Part shown: piece after piece, positions 8,485 through 16,840 of the stretch
Numbering within the stretch: the first letter of the stretch is position 1
Layout: each line of letters begins with the position of its first letter
Origin: an uncultured Sulfitobacter sp.
Lineage (GTDB): Bacteria; Pseudomonadota; Alphaproteobacteria; Rhodobacterales; Rhodobacteraceae
Assembly: GCA_913060815.1 (NCBI GenBank)
Contig: CAJXSZ010000008.1
Span: 62,001 to 126,000 of the forward strand
Reading direction: 5' to 3'
DNA: 64,000 nt
The notes under the pieces: model-generated
The model's database searches: none
Told to the model about the DNA's origin: nothing
Seen by the model: the letters and a program-made list of their open reading frames with translations, nothing else
Program-made: the position numbers and the translations under genes

Positions 8485-8639
8485 AAACTGCCTGAAAAAT
8501 ATGGCTTATTTACAGGGCTTTGTGCAGGAGCATGCAGAAACTCCCGTGAGCTTTCGTGCCGAATTCGGCTGAAACGACCGAAATCTCGTACAAAACCTGT
8601 ACAAAATTCGCACGTACTTGCGCATCTTGGGGCCTTCCA

Positions 8640-9494
8640 ATGAGCTGGCGGGTTGCGAACACATGCGCGGAACGCAAGTTCGGCAGTGCAACGCGCAAGC
8701 AGATCATCATGTTTCTGGCCGACAAGGCGAGCGATGACGGCTCAGGTATCTGGTGTTCTAAGGGCACAATTCAGCGGCACACCGAGCTTGGAGAGACCAC
8801 CGTCAAGCGAACCGTGCGCGAATTCCTCAAAGAAGGCATCCTCGTCGAGACCGGCGCGCGGACCTGCAAGAACGGTTTTACAGTCGTCTATCGGATCGAT
8901 CTGACCAAGGTCGAAGCGCTTGAACCCACGCTGGAGCCCGAGATTGAGACGGGGTCCACGGTGGCCCCCGTCCAGTCTGACCCCGGTACGGGGGCCACTG
9001 TGGCCGGGGTACCGGGGCCACCACGGCCCCCAAACCATCCTAAAACCATCCATAAACCACCTACGCGCAAGCGCGAGGCGATGGAGGATGAAGAAGCTGA
9101 GAAGATTCTGGCAGCCTATCCCCCCGACCGACTACGTGGCAAAGCGGCCTGCCTTGCCCAGATCGAAGAGGCCATGAAGGACGGAATTGAACCGGACGAT
9201 TTGCTGCAGGCCGTACGTTCCTACGCGACCGACAGCGCAGGTTTCACCCGCTCCAAGGTCTGCTTTTCCGACAACTGGTTCCAGTCGCGGCGGTGGCAGG
9301 CCTATGTCGAGAAGCAAGCGGCAGACCGCGAAAAGACAGCAACTTTGCAGGCAGATCACCATGCACGGCTGGCCTGCTGGATCAGTGATCGAAGCCCTAT
9401 GTGCAAGCACATCACCGGGACTCAAGTAACGGCTTTGCTTGCCTCAAAGCTGGTGACGCAGGCGCAAATCGAAGCCGCAGGCCTCAGATCATGA
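8640..9494 (+). CDS. Helix-turn-helix replication-initiator-like protein
   Basis: A 284-residue protein with an N-terminal winged-helix region (ATRKQIIMFLADKASDDGSG...SKGTIQRHTELGETTVKRTV), a proline-rich, low-complexity linker about residues 105-165, and a helical C-terminal part. This arrangement is common in alphaproteobacterial phages and plasmid-like islands where it is placed as a Rep or primosome-type protein; replication activity is inferred, not shown. I chose the ATG at 640 codon phase 8640 (MSWRVANTCAERK) as the family-like start; an earlier ATG at 8556 is possible. Its stop overlaps the mobC start (ATGA). Confidence 0.65.
   Translation: MSWRVANTCAERKFGSATRKQIIMFLADKASDDGSGIWCSKGTIQRHTELGETTVKRTVREFLKEGILVETGARTCKNGFTVVYRIDLTKVEALEPTLEPEIETGSTVAPVQSDPGTGATVAGVPGPPRPPNHPKTIHKPPTRKREAMEDEEAEKILAAYPPDRLRGKAACLAQIEEAMKDGIEPDDLLQAVRSYATDSAGFTRSKVCFSDNWFQSRRWQAYVEKQAADREKTATLQADHHARLACWISDRSPMCKHITGTQVTALLASKLVTQAQIEAAGLRS
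8961..9021. repeat. GC-rich nested inverted repeats inside the HTH gene
   Basis: GTGGCCCCCGT (8961-8971) and ACGGGGGCCAC (8988-8998) form an 11-bp perfect inverted repeat with a 16-nt spacer. Immediately after, GTGGCC (9000-9005) and GGCCAC (9016-9021) form another around a GGTACC centre. They encode the protein's linker. They could be an origin or nicking structure, or only a repetitive linker. Confidence 0.55.
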
Positions 9495-9964
9495 CCGCCA
9501 CCGATCCCACCGAAGAGCAAACAGCAAGGCGACCCATGTCATACGCTGGCGCTGCTGACACGGGACCTTGCGAGGGGCGGCAAGCCTCCCCTTCGAACCC
9601 CACCGGCGCGGGCAAACCCCGCACCAAAGAGCCACTGACCGAGACTTTCGTCTTCCGGTGCACAGCGGCAGAGAAGGCTCAGTTGCGCGCCAAGGCCGAG
9701 GTCGCTGGCTTGCCCGCCGCGACCTTGCTGCGCGAGGCGCTTGGCCTCACCGAAGCCCGTCGCCGCAAGCCCATTCCCCGCGTTGATCCAGCGCTGGTGC
9801 TGGCTGTTGGACGCATCGGAGGCAACCTCAACCAGGTGGCTCGCTGGCTGAACCGTGCGATGCTGGTGGGCCGTGTTGACCTTGACGCGCTGACCGTTGC
9901 GCGCCGCCTGCTGACCATCGAACGCCAGCTCGCCCAGATCGTCGAGGCGTCGCGTCGATGCTGA
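9491..9964 (+). CDS. mobC: MobC-like relaxosome accessory protein
   Basis: A 157-residue protein. Residues about 48-80 look like a ribbon-helix-helix DNA-binding unit (ETFVFRCTAAEKAQLRAKA), and the C-terminal GRIGGNLNQVARWLNRA is the signature of bacterial mobilisation protein MobC, which helps open oriT for the relaxase. The start overlaps the previous stop (ATGA), and its end overlaps the relaxase start by 7 bases, so the three genes are coupled. The unusual N-terminal ~45 residues are low-complexity. Confidence 0.8.
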   Translation: MTATDPTEEQTARRPMSYAGAADTGPCEGRQASPSNPTGAGKPRTKEPLTETFVFRCTAAEKAQLRAKAEVAGLPAATLLREALGLTEARRRKPIPRVDPALVLAVGRIGGNLNQVARWLNRAMLVGRVDLDALTVARRLLTIERQLAQIVEASRRC

Positions 9965-11481
9965 TCAAGTTTTTTCGCAATGGCAAAGGCGCGGGCGCGG
10001 GTCCGGTCGACTACCTCGTCGCGGACAAGGTGGTGGCCTATGACGACAACCGCGACCTGATCCGCGATGCTGACGGTCAACCGATGACGGTCACACGGGA
10101 GCCTTTGCCGGAGGTCTTGCGCGGCAATCCCGACCGCACCGAAGCCCTCATTGACGCCAGCCGCCACCAGTGGACCTACCGCGCGGGTGTGATCAGCTTT
10201 GCGGCCACCGACACCCCGACCGAGGAGCAGCAAGCCGAGGCCATGGACCACTTCGAGCGTCTAGCCTTCGCGGGGCTGGACCCTGAGCAATATGAGGTGC
10301 TCTGGGTCCGCCATACCCACGAAGGCCGGGTCGAGCTTCACTTCTGCACGCCCCGCCTGGAGCTGACGACGGGCAAGAGCCTCAACATCGCGCCGCCCGG
10401 ATATCAGGACGCCTACGACAGCCTGCGCGACGTGATGAACCAGCGCCACGGCTGGGCCGATCCGATGGAGTTGGAGCGCACCCAAGAGGTCCGCGATACC
10501 ATCGAGACCCCAACCCGCGTGCAAGGCCGTGACGAGCTGCATGCATGGCTGCAAGACCAGATCAGCGTCGGTTACGTCACCGACCGTGCAACCATGCTCG
10601 ACGCCCTCACCGATGCGGGCTTTGACATCCCGCGCGCAGGCAAAGCCTACCTAACCGCCAAAGATCCCGAAACCGGCGAGCGCTGGCGTTTGAAAGGAGA
10701 AATATTCCATGAAGACTGGCAAGCCGACCCGGCTGAGCGAGAAATTGAACGCGGAACTGGACACGATCCGGCAGGACTACGCCGCCTCGATGGCATCGCA
10801 GTTGGAGAGCTTCAGGACCGATTTGAGCAAAATTGCGACCAACGCGCATCGTACAATCGAGACCGATACCCGAACCTTTCTGCAACAGAACAAGAGCTGG
10901 CTGACGAACTCGCCCTGGCTGATCACGGGGACATTCTTGGTGGGGATCGTCTCGATGATGGCCGCGAGCTTGCTTTGGACGCTGATGCTGGCGAGCTCAG
11001 AGATGACGGACTTGGGCCTGACGCGGATCGACAGGGAGGACGGGACATGGCTGGTACTGGACCCGACCAAGACGCGCCTGCGGACCTGCACGCTGGGCGG
11101 CAGGTCAGTGACCTGCATCAAGATCGAGGAGAATTAGATGACGACACCCCTGACAGCCTTGGAACGCGACTTGCTCGCCTGCGTCGAGCGGTTGGTGACG
11201 GCCTGCGAGGTCTCAGCACAGGAATTGAGCGGGTTAGAGGAACGCTCGACGACGAGGATGCAGAGCCAGCTGGATGGATTGGCCGCCTGCGTGTCGGTGC
11301 TCATTCAATCGCAAACAGCGTCCGTGGCTGCGTTGAACGGCTTGTTGAGCGAGGGCTCGAACTACGGGAAGCTGCGCACGCAACTCGAGACCAGCTTGAA
11401 ATTAGTGAAAGCCGCCGAAGAGAGGTTGAGACAGAGCTAGAAGAGCGGGAGGTCGAGATGGATCGGGGGATGACGCATTGA
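9958..11481 (+). CDS. mobA: Relaxase/mobilization nuclease
   Basis: A 507-residue relaxase that would nick oriT and pilot the transferred strand. The candidate catalytic tyrosine is in GPVDYLV (Y19), and the metal-binding motif is H119-T-H121-x6-H128 (VRHTHEGRVELHF). Conserved relaxase residues end near 260. The remaining C-terminal half is strongly acidic and then helical; it overlaps two other genes, mobB and mobD, in the +1 frame, which explains its biased composition. Overlaps mobC at its start. No type IV coupling protein is seen, so it depends on a helper. Confidence 0.82.
   Translation: MLIKFFRNGKGAGAGPVDYLVADKVVAYDDNRDLIRDADGQPMTVTREPLPEVLRGNPDRTEALIDASRHQWTYRAGVISFAATDTPTEEQQAEAMDHFERLAFAGLDPEQYEVLWVRHTHEGRVELHFCTPRLELTTGKSLNIAPPGYQDAYDSLRDVMNQRHGWADPMELERTQEVRDTIETPTRVQGRDELHAWLQDQISVGYVTDRATMLDALTDAGFDIPRAGKAYLTAKDPETGERWRLKGEIFHEDWQADPAEREIERGTGHDPAGLRRLDGIAVGELQDRFEQNCDQRASYNRDRYPNLSATEQELADELALADHGDILGGDRLDDGRELALDADAGELRDDGLGPDADRQGGRDMAGTGPDQDAPADLHAGRQVSDLHQDRGELDDDTPDSLGTRLARLRRAVGDGLRGLSTGIERVRGTLDDEDAEPAGWIGRLRVGAHSIANSVRGCVERLVERGLELREAAHATRDQLEISESRRREVETELEEREVEMDRGMTH
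10709..11137 (+). CDS. mobB: MbeB/MobB-like mobilization protein nested in the relaxase gene
   Basis: A 142-residue protein read entirely inside the relaxase gene in another frame. AAAGGAG lies about 8 bases before its ATG. Residues 5-60 are amphipathic and probably coiled-coil (LSEKLNAELDTIRQDYAASM), followed by a transmembrane segment at about 70-94 and a short tail. ColE1-type mbeB has the same nested position, an N-terminal helix and a C-terminal membrane anchor, and stabilises the relaxosome at the membrane. The clean TM segment and own RBS argue that it is a gene rather than a frame shadow. Confidence 0.72.
   Translation: MKTGKPTRLSEKLNAELDTIRQDYAASMASQLESFRTDLSKIATNAHRTIETDTRTFLQQNKSWLTNSPWLITGTFLVGIVSMMAASLLWTLMLASSEMTDLGLTRIDREDGTWLVLDPTKTRLRTCTLGGRSVTCIKIEEN
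11138..11440 (+). CDS. mobD: MbeD/MobD-like mobilization protein nested in the relaxase gene
   Basis: A 100-residue protein starting on the base after the mobB stop, with GAGGAG 7 bases upstream of its ATG. It is almost all helical (MTTPLTALERDLLACVERLV...) with coiled-coil heptads, matching the MbeD/MobD family of ColE1-like plasmids in length, N-terminus and position. MbeD takes part in mobilization and entry exclusion in ColE1. It lies wholly inside the relaxase gene in the +1 frame. Confidence 0.7.
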   Translation: MTTPLTALERDLLACVERLVTACEVSAQELSGLEERSTTRMQSQLDGLAACVSVLIQSQTASVAALNGLLSEGSNYGKLRTQLETSLKLVKAAEERLRQS

Positions 11482-11767
11482 AGGTATGTACCTTTTGAAC
11501 GCATCTCGTATTGAAAAGGGCGAGAACAGATGCCTTTTTTCGTAGCGCCTAGCCCAGTTGCGATTCGAGGCTATCGCGCATGAACTTGCAAACAGCCTTC
11601 TAAAGCCACCGAACGGTGGATTTACGTCGAATTATGCATATATCTGTAGCTCTGAGCGGCTGAAAACGGCGTAGTTCGGCAGAAAGTTGTGGCAAGTTGT
11701 CGAAATGTGTGGAACTCTGCTGATAGAGGTTGCTTTCAGATGAAAGCTGACGTACGAGCATCGTCCG
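11482..11767. other. Intergenic region after the mobilization genes
   Basis: 286 bases with no convincing gene. It holds a CCACCG-AA-CGGTGG palindrome (11606-11619) and a CCTTTT/AAAAGG inverted repeat near 11490-11515. It probably contains the promoter of the following small regulator; no clear -35/-10 pair is seen. Confidence 0.5.
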
Positions 11768-12001
11768 ATGAATATGACAACGAGAAAAACAATGCCGCAG
11801 TGCAACGGACAACTGAAAACTATGAGGCTCCAAGCGAAGCTGTCACAAAATGGCCTTGCTCGTAAGGCTGATCTTGATCGTACTACCGTCAGTAACGCTG
11901 AACGGGGCCTCGAGATCAGTGAACTCACTATGTCAAAGCTAGCGTCCGCACTGTCAAGCGAACTTGATCAACAGGTTCCGGCAGAGAGACTAATGAAGTA
12001 A
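11768..12001 (+). CDS. Small XRE-family helix-turn-helix regulator
   Basis: A 77-residue Cro/CI-type protein: LKTMRLQAKLSQNGLARKADLDRTTVSNAERG covers the helix-turn-helix, followed by SELTMSKLASAL. It would bind DNA as a dimer. The exact start is unsure: ATGs at 11768, 11774 and 11792 are in frame and none has a strong ribosome binding site. Followed by a 74-residue unknown protein 22 bases downstream, probably one transcript ending at the terminator at 12269-12295. Confidence 0.7.
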   Translation: MNMTTRKTMPQCNGQLKTMRLQAKLSQNGLARKADLDRTTVSNAERGLEISELTMSKLASALSSELDQQVPAERLMK

Positions 12002-12023
12002 TTGGACGCCAAGGAGGGTGACC

Positions 12024-12248
12024 ATGACTGAAACAAAAAGTAGAATGACTGCATCGCAAGCCTATGCTGCTGTCGCTCAGCAAGATGGGCTCCTGTACCA
12101 TATTGCGCATGCACGTAAAGAAAACTCTGCAGATGATTATGATGGCAATGCCTTGAAGGCTACTTCGGCTGCGACATCGTCCTCAGATATCCAGCAGATG
12201 CGTGACGCATCGGCTCTCTTCAGAGAGCGCTCGATCCCTCGCGGATAA
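12024..12248 (+). CDS. Small protein of unknown function
   Basis: A 74-residue hydrophilic protein with an AAGGAGG ribosome binding site 6 bases before its ATG, which makes it likely to be real. It has no membrane segment and no recognised domain. Its position after an XRE-type regulator and before a strong terminator suggests a two-gene unit; a toxin-antitoxin or control function is only a guess from context. Confidence 0.55.
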   Translation: MTETKSRMTASQAYAAVAQQDGLLYHIAHARKENSADDYDGNALKATSAATSSSDIQQMRDASALFRERSIPRG

Positions 12249-12268
12249 TTCGTGTTATACGGAAACGT

Positions 12269-12295
12269 AAGGCGCCGTTTTAGGCGCCTTTTTTT
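12269..12295 (+). terminator. Strong intrinsic terminator
   Basis: AAGGCGCC (12269-12276), 6-nt loop, GGCGCCTT (12283-12290), then a T-run. It ends the XRE/small-protein transcript. Confidence 0.92.
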
Positions 12296-12309
12296 ATCCT
12301 AGGTGATGT

Positions 12310-12846
12310 ATGGAAGAACTTCTTTTTGACGAGAAAACCATTCAAGAGCGATTTGAAGATTTTTTCGATGTAGCTGATCAATTTTGCTTGGACTACAATA
12401 AGGGTCAAGAAATTCAGGTAGAAATTGACCCCTCCCTTCTCTACCTAGCGGTCGTCGCCATCTATGATGATGTTGCGAGATATAAAGCGTATCATCTTAA
12501 GAACCCAGTGAAGCAGAAATCAAACCCCGTGAAACGGGCAGCTTACGCTGTAAAGTGGTTAATGCACTTTTCCCCCCTGACGTTCCCACAGATGGGCCAT
12601 ATCTCAGGGCAGAGCGGGCCTGAGAATGGTGACACGCTCGCAAATGCGATGTTTGCCCTGCACTTCGCAATGATTAACTTGCGTGTTCACACTGGCGTCA
12701 ATTTTAGCCTTAAGCGAGAAACCCAGTTCGAGTTGATATACGATCTTCTTTACCGTGGTCTCACAACCGATGCGCTCATTCTTCTTTTTGACATCCTATG
12801 CGATCTTGCAAGCACAGGTAGCGTGGATGCTGTCATTGAACTCTAA
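12310..12846 (+). CDS. Unrecognised 178-residue cytoplasmic protein (island cargo)
   Basis: I do not recognise a family. The protein is acidic at the N-terminus, helical, with hydrophobic helices about residues 43-60 and 120-160 that look buried rather than membrane-spanning. It is A+T-rich compared with the core genome. It lies right after a terminator and faces a membrane-protein gene, with which it overlaps by 4 bases tail to tail. Its place between mobilization and defence genes marks it as cargo; a defence role is conjecture. Confidence 0.65.
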   Translation: MEELLFDEKTIQERFEDFFDVADQFCLDYNKGQEIQVEIDPSLLYLAVVAIYDDVARYKAYHLKNPVKQKSNPVKRAAYAVKWLMHFSPLTFPQMGHISGQSGPENGDTLANAMFALHFAMINLRVHTGVNFSLKRETQFELIYDLLYRGLTTDALILLFDILCDLASTGSVDAVIEL

Positions 12847-13499
12847 AAGAGGGCTAGAAGGACTTTCCAGAGCGTTGTTGCTGTCGGAACGGCTATAAAA
12901 CAAAATGAAACTAAGTACGCACCGTAGATTGCTCGCCTGGTTTTGATCTTCGAAAGGTTTTCGATAGCGTAGTGGGTTTGAAAAAGGTCAGCCACTGGCT
13001 GCGACTTAGCTCTTAACCAAAACTCTCGGTTTTCTGAGGTCGTGTTATCTTGAAAGCCCAATGCCCTGGCGGCTTTTTGATTGTCCGCGGTCAGGTCGAA
13101 GTTGAAGGCGAGATCCGCCCCAAAATCTACATTTAGATGATCCTGCAGCTTTTTTGCGCGATCCTTCGTGATGATTCGGGCCTCTGCCTCATAGTAGTCA
13201 TACTCAGTCTTGAATTCCTTTACGACCATTGGACAAAGAGCATTATATGCCAAAGTACTAACAGAGAAGATAATTAAACCAAAGTAGAGGAAGAAAGAGT
13301 TGCGCCTGGATATTTGTGCCGCATCCTCCTGATCCATACCAAGAAAGTCTGCACTAAGATTTATAAAATCATTGGCAGCTGTGCTGAAAAGTATGAGCGA
13401 TCCAAAGACAGGTATTAGAATTGTCATTCGCGAGATCGGAGATCTTCCCAAGCCACGCAAATCGTACCAAGTTGGGCAATCTGGGATATTGATAGTCAT
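12843..13499 (-). CDS. Unrecognised three-helix membrane protein (island cargo)
   Basis: A 218-residue protein with hydrophobic segments near residues 25-42, 70-88 and 193-213. Between the second and third lies a soluble, charged domain of about 100 residues (EFKTEYDYYEAEARIITKDR...). I recognise no domain. AGGA precedes the ATG, and a TAGGA/TCCTA hairpin (13501-13514) covers that site, which could limit translation. It overlaps the opposing unknown gene by 4 bases at the 3' ends. Confidence 0.65.
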   Translation of the reverse strand: MTINIPDCPTWYDLRGLGRSPISRMTILIPVFGSLILFSTAANDFINLSADFLGMDQEDAAQISRRNSFFLYFGLIIFSVSTLAYNALCPMVVKEFKTEYDYYEAEARIITKDRAKKLQDHLNVDFGADLAFNFDLTADNQKAARALGFQDNTTSENREFWLRAKSQPVADLFQTHYAIENLSKIKTRRAIYGAYLVSFCFIAVPTATTLWKVLLALF

Positions 13500-13529
13500 T
13501 TAGGAAATGTCCTATGAGGAACTCGTCTC

Positions 13530-13574
13530 AAAGTTAGACGATTTTTCATCGACGGTCTAAGCCCTTCTAACTTT
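13530..13574. terminator. Nested inverted repeat downstream of the defence operon
   Basis: AAAGTTAGA (13530-13538) pairs with TCTAACTTT (13566-13574); inside it CGAT-TTTTC-ATCG (13539-13551) forms a second hairpin. It lies between the nuclease stop (13629) and the next minus-strand gene start (13499), so it probably terminates the defence operon transcript. Confidence 0.5.
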
Positions 13575-13628
13575 TTGTTCATTTGCGGTGAACACGTGAT
13601 AAATGCCATGTCACGGTTTGATGGGTTT

Positions 13629-14597
13629 CTATCCATTGGGCAAACAGGGAAGCAGAGAGGTTTCTCGTTCAGCCACTTCTGCGACCGTCAGTGATGGCAA
13701 TGAACTCAAATCAACACGAAACCTGACTTGATCGATATGCGATGGCACAGTTCGGATCGCGGGTAAGTCCTTCATGTCATACCACCGCAGTTTGGTGGCA
13801 GCATATGCTTCGTCGAAGGTTGCCTCACCTCCATTTGGCAGCCCCATAATCGCGACCAGAGCGCTCTCGACTTTCATCACCAAGTTCGCATCGTGAGCGA
13901 CCCTTTCTTTCACTCTGGCCGCAAGACTGCGCACGGACGTTCCACCGGCAGCTTCTAAGACATGGGTAGAAGCAACGAATGCATTCTTACCGCTATCCAC
14001 AATGAATTGTTCCAATGAAAACAAATGACGCCGATCACGTGTACCAGAAGCCTTTACCTCAATGTAACCGTCACCACACACTAAGTCATGGCGATCTGAG
14101 GGGGTAACGCGCCAGGAGCGGACGGCTTGCGTCGCGTTTTGGGACAAATACAAGACTAGCAACTCAGCAAACAGGCCAATTGCACCCTCGCGGCTTGGTT
14201 CTCCTGGTCGTTCAAGAAGTTCAACTAGTTCTTCGAGAATGCTCACAACTTCAGACTCATTCGCAGCCGTAAGTCGTGACAACACAATTTCACTGATCGA
14301 AACAAACGCGCTCTGTAAGTTTGGATCATCGGACTCACAGGCTACGAGTGAAGCCGTTATTTCCCGAGTGGTACCATCAATCTCGACATTGCAAGATGCT
14401 CTATGCTGTAATCGCAAACCCCGGCGAACCACCTCGCGAGTTGCGGGGCTTGAGGTTTCTACTAAGAGAGCAGGCCTCCCCGCTGAGTCGATTGCGAAAT
14501 AGGCCATTGGCGATCTAAGGGCGACTGCGATGCTGAAAGTCGCTGATGTCGGACGATCAAGATCGTTCAAAAGTTCCTGCAACCTTTGTGGCGTCAT
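13629..14597 (-). CDS. PD-(D/E)XK nuclease of DUF4420 type (restriction component)
   Basis: A 322-residue protein. The nuclease core is visible as D171...E180-V-K182 (HDLVCGDGYIEVKASG), preceded by the helix GAIGLFAELLVLY whose glutamate is also typical of the fold, and followed by the RRHLFSLEQF segment. This is the PD-(D/E)XK family that accompanies Z1 and MORC-type ATPases in restriction-modification operons, where it is the probable DNA-cleaving subunit. Its ATG overlaps the Z1 stop (TAATG), so translation is coupled. Last gene of the four-gene operon. Confidence 0.82.
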   Translation of the reverse strand: MTPQRLQELLNDLDRPTSATFSIAVALRSPMAYFAIDSAGRPALLVETSSPATREVVRRGLRLQHRASCNVEIDGTTREITASLVACESDDPNLQSAFVSISEIVLSRLTAANESEVVSILEELVELLERPGEPSREGAIGLFAELLVLYLSQNATQAVRSWRVTPSDRHDLVCGDGYIEVKASGTRDRRHLFSLEQFIVDSGKNAFVASTHVLEAAGGTSVRSLAARVKERVAHDANLVMKVESALVAIMGLPNGGEATFDEAYAATKLRWYDMKDLPAIRTVPSHIDQVRFRVDLSSLPSLTVAEVAERETSLLPCLPNG

Positions 14598-16840
14598 TAG
14601 CTTGCACCCGATTGAACTAGAGTTCCTACCGCATATTTGCCAGGAATCCAGAGAGCAAAGGCCGGTATTTGTCGGAATGCGCCATCCTTCGTCTGAAGAA
14701 CGTGCACCTGGAGAGAAGGTTCATCTCTAACCATGATCTCGCGGTCACCCGGATAAATGGGCATGCCTGTTCGTGGGTTGCGACCTTGATACAATTGCGC
14801 GATTTTGCCGGAGGTAATTTTTCGATCCCGAGGATTACCTTTGCCCATCTGATAGATGCGCGCCTGTCGATCACCACCATGTTTCTCGGCATATGCGTCA
14901 AGCTGCAACATTGCACCGTAGAGTAGGTCGCGCTGATCGCTGTCCGAAACCCGTATATCAGCCAAGAACGCCATGAAATCTGAGAGCTTCAAGGGGTCAG
15001 AGATCAAGTGCCGTTGCTCGAGAGTGCGATCGGGATGCCCCTGGTCTTCTTGAAAAGAAAGCTTGGCGGAAATCGTTTCAAGAAGTCGTCTATTTTCGAG
15101 CAAATCATCCCCGGAAAGTGCCGGGCGGTCCAGCGTAAGCCACTCTTCGTTTAAGCGTCTTTGTTTTACAGCCCTAGAAAGCACGTTGCGCCGCGTAGCC
15201 CGTAGCTGCGGATCGAGAAGAAATTCCCGCCTCCAAACCCTAAGTGGTTGGCCGTTCTTAGCAATTGGTTCCAATCGACCTCGAAGGTCCAGTTCGTGGC
15301 GCGCATAGTTCTTGAAATCTTCTCGGGTAGCGTCATCAATCCAAATACGAATTCGACCCAAGTAACCGCGCTTATACCCGAAAAACCTCGCACGTTGCTG
15401 GATGGCGTCTGCAAGACCTTGTCCGCGACTTCTAGCCAAATGTGTTATCGTCAAACCTTCTACGGTAAAGCCCCGCTCGATAGCTTGGCCTCCAATCAAG
15501 ATGAAGGAGAAATGCCGTGCCCACGGTACTGGCGGAGCACCTTTATTTAGCTCAAGGATTTCCGTTCGTCTTAGTGCCAGACGCATATGGGGAACTAGAT
15601 CTTCTAAGGGCGGCAGCGTACTGTCCGTTTTGGTCAGATCATCATGGGCCTTCCTAAGAACGCTGTCTAATGCATCTCTTTCTTCAGAAGCTGAGACTTT
15701 GGCATCATCCTGCAGTAGTTCGAGCCAATCCGATTTCATCCGTTCAACCCATTCTCGAAGCCTGGCATGGTCGCCCGTCAATCGAGATGGATGGATTAAC
15801 ATTGAGCGGTTTGCACCCGGTTCTTTGGTGAAGCCGCTTTCATAGTCGGCTGAAATACCGACCAGAAAGCATGCCAAAGCATCTCTGAGGCTTAGCGGAG
15901 GTCCCGCATCAGCATCTAGCGCATCGTCGACTTCGTTCGCTGGTATCCGGCGAAGATTGTCTTTCTCACGCTCTAGGAACAACTCCCGCCCGCCGACATA
16001 AGCGCCGCCAGGTTCGAGTATCCTCACAAATGATGGGGAAAGTGCATCGCTAATATCAATCAACAGGTTTGCTTGGGGAGTTGCAGTGTATTGTAGAAAG
16101 GTATGACTGCATTTCGCTCCAACTGACGAACGTAGCGAGTCAATGGAAGCAAATGTGGCGGTCGGCTTCGTTGTCTTTTTTGACCCAGCGTTACCGTCAA
16201 GACTTGCCTGATCGGCTTCATCATCAATTATTAGAACCGGAGCATTTGGCATTCTGAGTTTGCCAATCAATTTTTCAAGTGAGGCCAAGTTTCCCGCGTG
16301 CTTCATTACTGTTACTACGACAGTTCGACGCTCATCTGGGTCGCATTCCTCATCATCCCACTCGTCTAAGGCGCTTTGGATTGTTTGCGCATCAGCAGAA
16401 ATTCTTGCTTCCTTGGTTGCCGCACTTCCGCCACCCCGTGGCCCAAGCACGTGCAGCCACGTTCGCTTCTTATCAAGTTGCAGGTCCTTGATCAGTCGGC
16501 CCTCGGTCTGACTGAGCAGATAGAGCGAAGTACCTCCGATTAGGATGACCATTGCGTAGCCATTATCCTTGGCAAGCGCTGCGACCGTCGTGAACGAAAG
16601 CGTCTTTCCACTCTGGACATAGCCTATCGCAAGACCAGCATCCGCCCTTTTGGGACCCTGTGGGTCCGAGCATCGAGAGAGTATGCCTCGGGACGCCTCT
16701 GCAAGCATTCGTCTTGCTGAAGCATCGTCCGGAAAAGTTCGTAAAAGTAGTCCTCCTGTTTCTTCACCCTCAATTGGATTCCATGTGCCGCCGATTGGAA
16801 GAGTTGACCTAATCGTCGCAGTACCTGTTTCACTCTTCAT
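14597..16840 (-). CDS. Z1-domain superfamily II-like ATPase (restriction component)
   Basis: A 747-residue protein. Walker A is GYVQSGKT (73-80), a Q-S-G-K-T form typical of the Z1 family; Walker B is IIDDEAD (204-210); the C-terminal half has GGQAIERGFTVEGLT and an arginine-rich QQRARFFGYKRGY segment (about 480-495) that corresponds to helicase motif VI. Z1 proteins are predicted DNA-translocating ATPases linked to MutL/MORC-type ATPases in restriction systems. Start overlaps the GHKL ATPase stop by 4 bases (ATGA). Confidence 0.88.
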   Translation of the reverse strand: MKSETGTATIRSTLPIGGTWNPIEGEETGGLLLRTFPDDASARRMLAEASRGILSRCSDPQGPKRADAGLAIGYVQSGKTLSFTTVAALAKDNGYAMVILIGGTSLYLLSQTEGRLIKDLQLDKKRTWLHVLGPRGGGSAATKEARISADAQTIQSALDEWDDEECDPDERRTVVVTVMKHAGNLASLEKLIGKLRMPNAPVLIIDDEADQASLDGNAGSKKTTKPTATFASIDSLRSSVGAKCSHTFLQYTATPQANLLIDISDALSPSFVRILEPGGAYVGGRELFLEREKDNLRRIPANEVDDALDADAGPPLSLRDALACFLVGISADYESGFTKEPGANRSMLIHPSRLTGDHARLREWVERMKSDWLELLQDDAKVSASEERDALDSVLRKAHDDLTKTDSTLPPLEDLVPHMRLALRRTEILELNKGAPPVPWARHFSFILIGGQAIERGFTVEGLTITHLARSRGQGLADAIQQRARFFGYKRGYLGRIRIWIDDATREDFKNYARHELDLRGRLEPIAKNGQPLRVWRREFLLDPQLRATRRNVLSRAVKQRRLNEEWLTLDRPALSGDDLLENRRLLETISAKLSFQEDQGHPDRTLEQRHLISDPLKLSDFMAFLADIRVSDSDQRDLLYGAMLQLDAYAEKHGGDRQARIYQMGKGNPRDRKITSGKIAQLYQGRNPRTGMPIYPGDREIMVRDEPSLQVHVLQTKDGAFRQIPAFALWIPGKYAVGTLVQSGAS

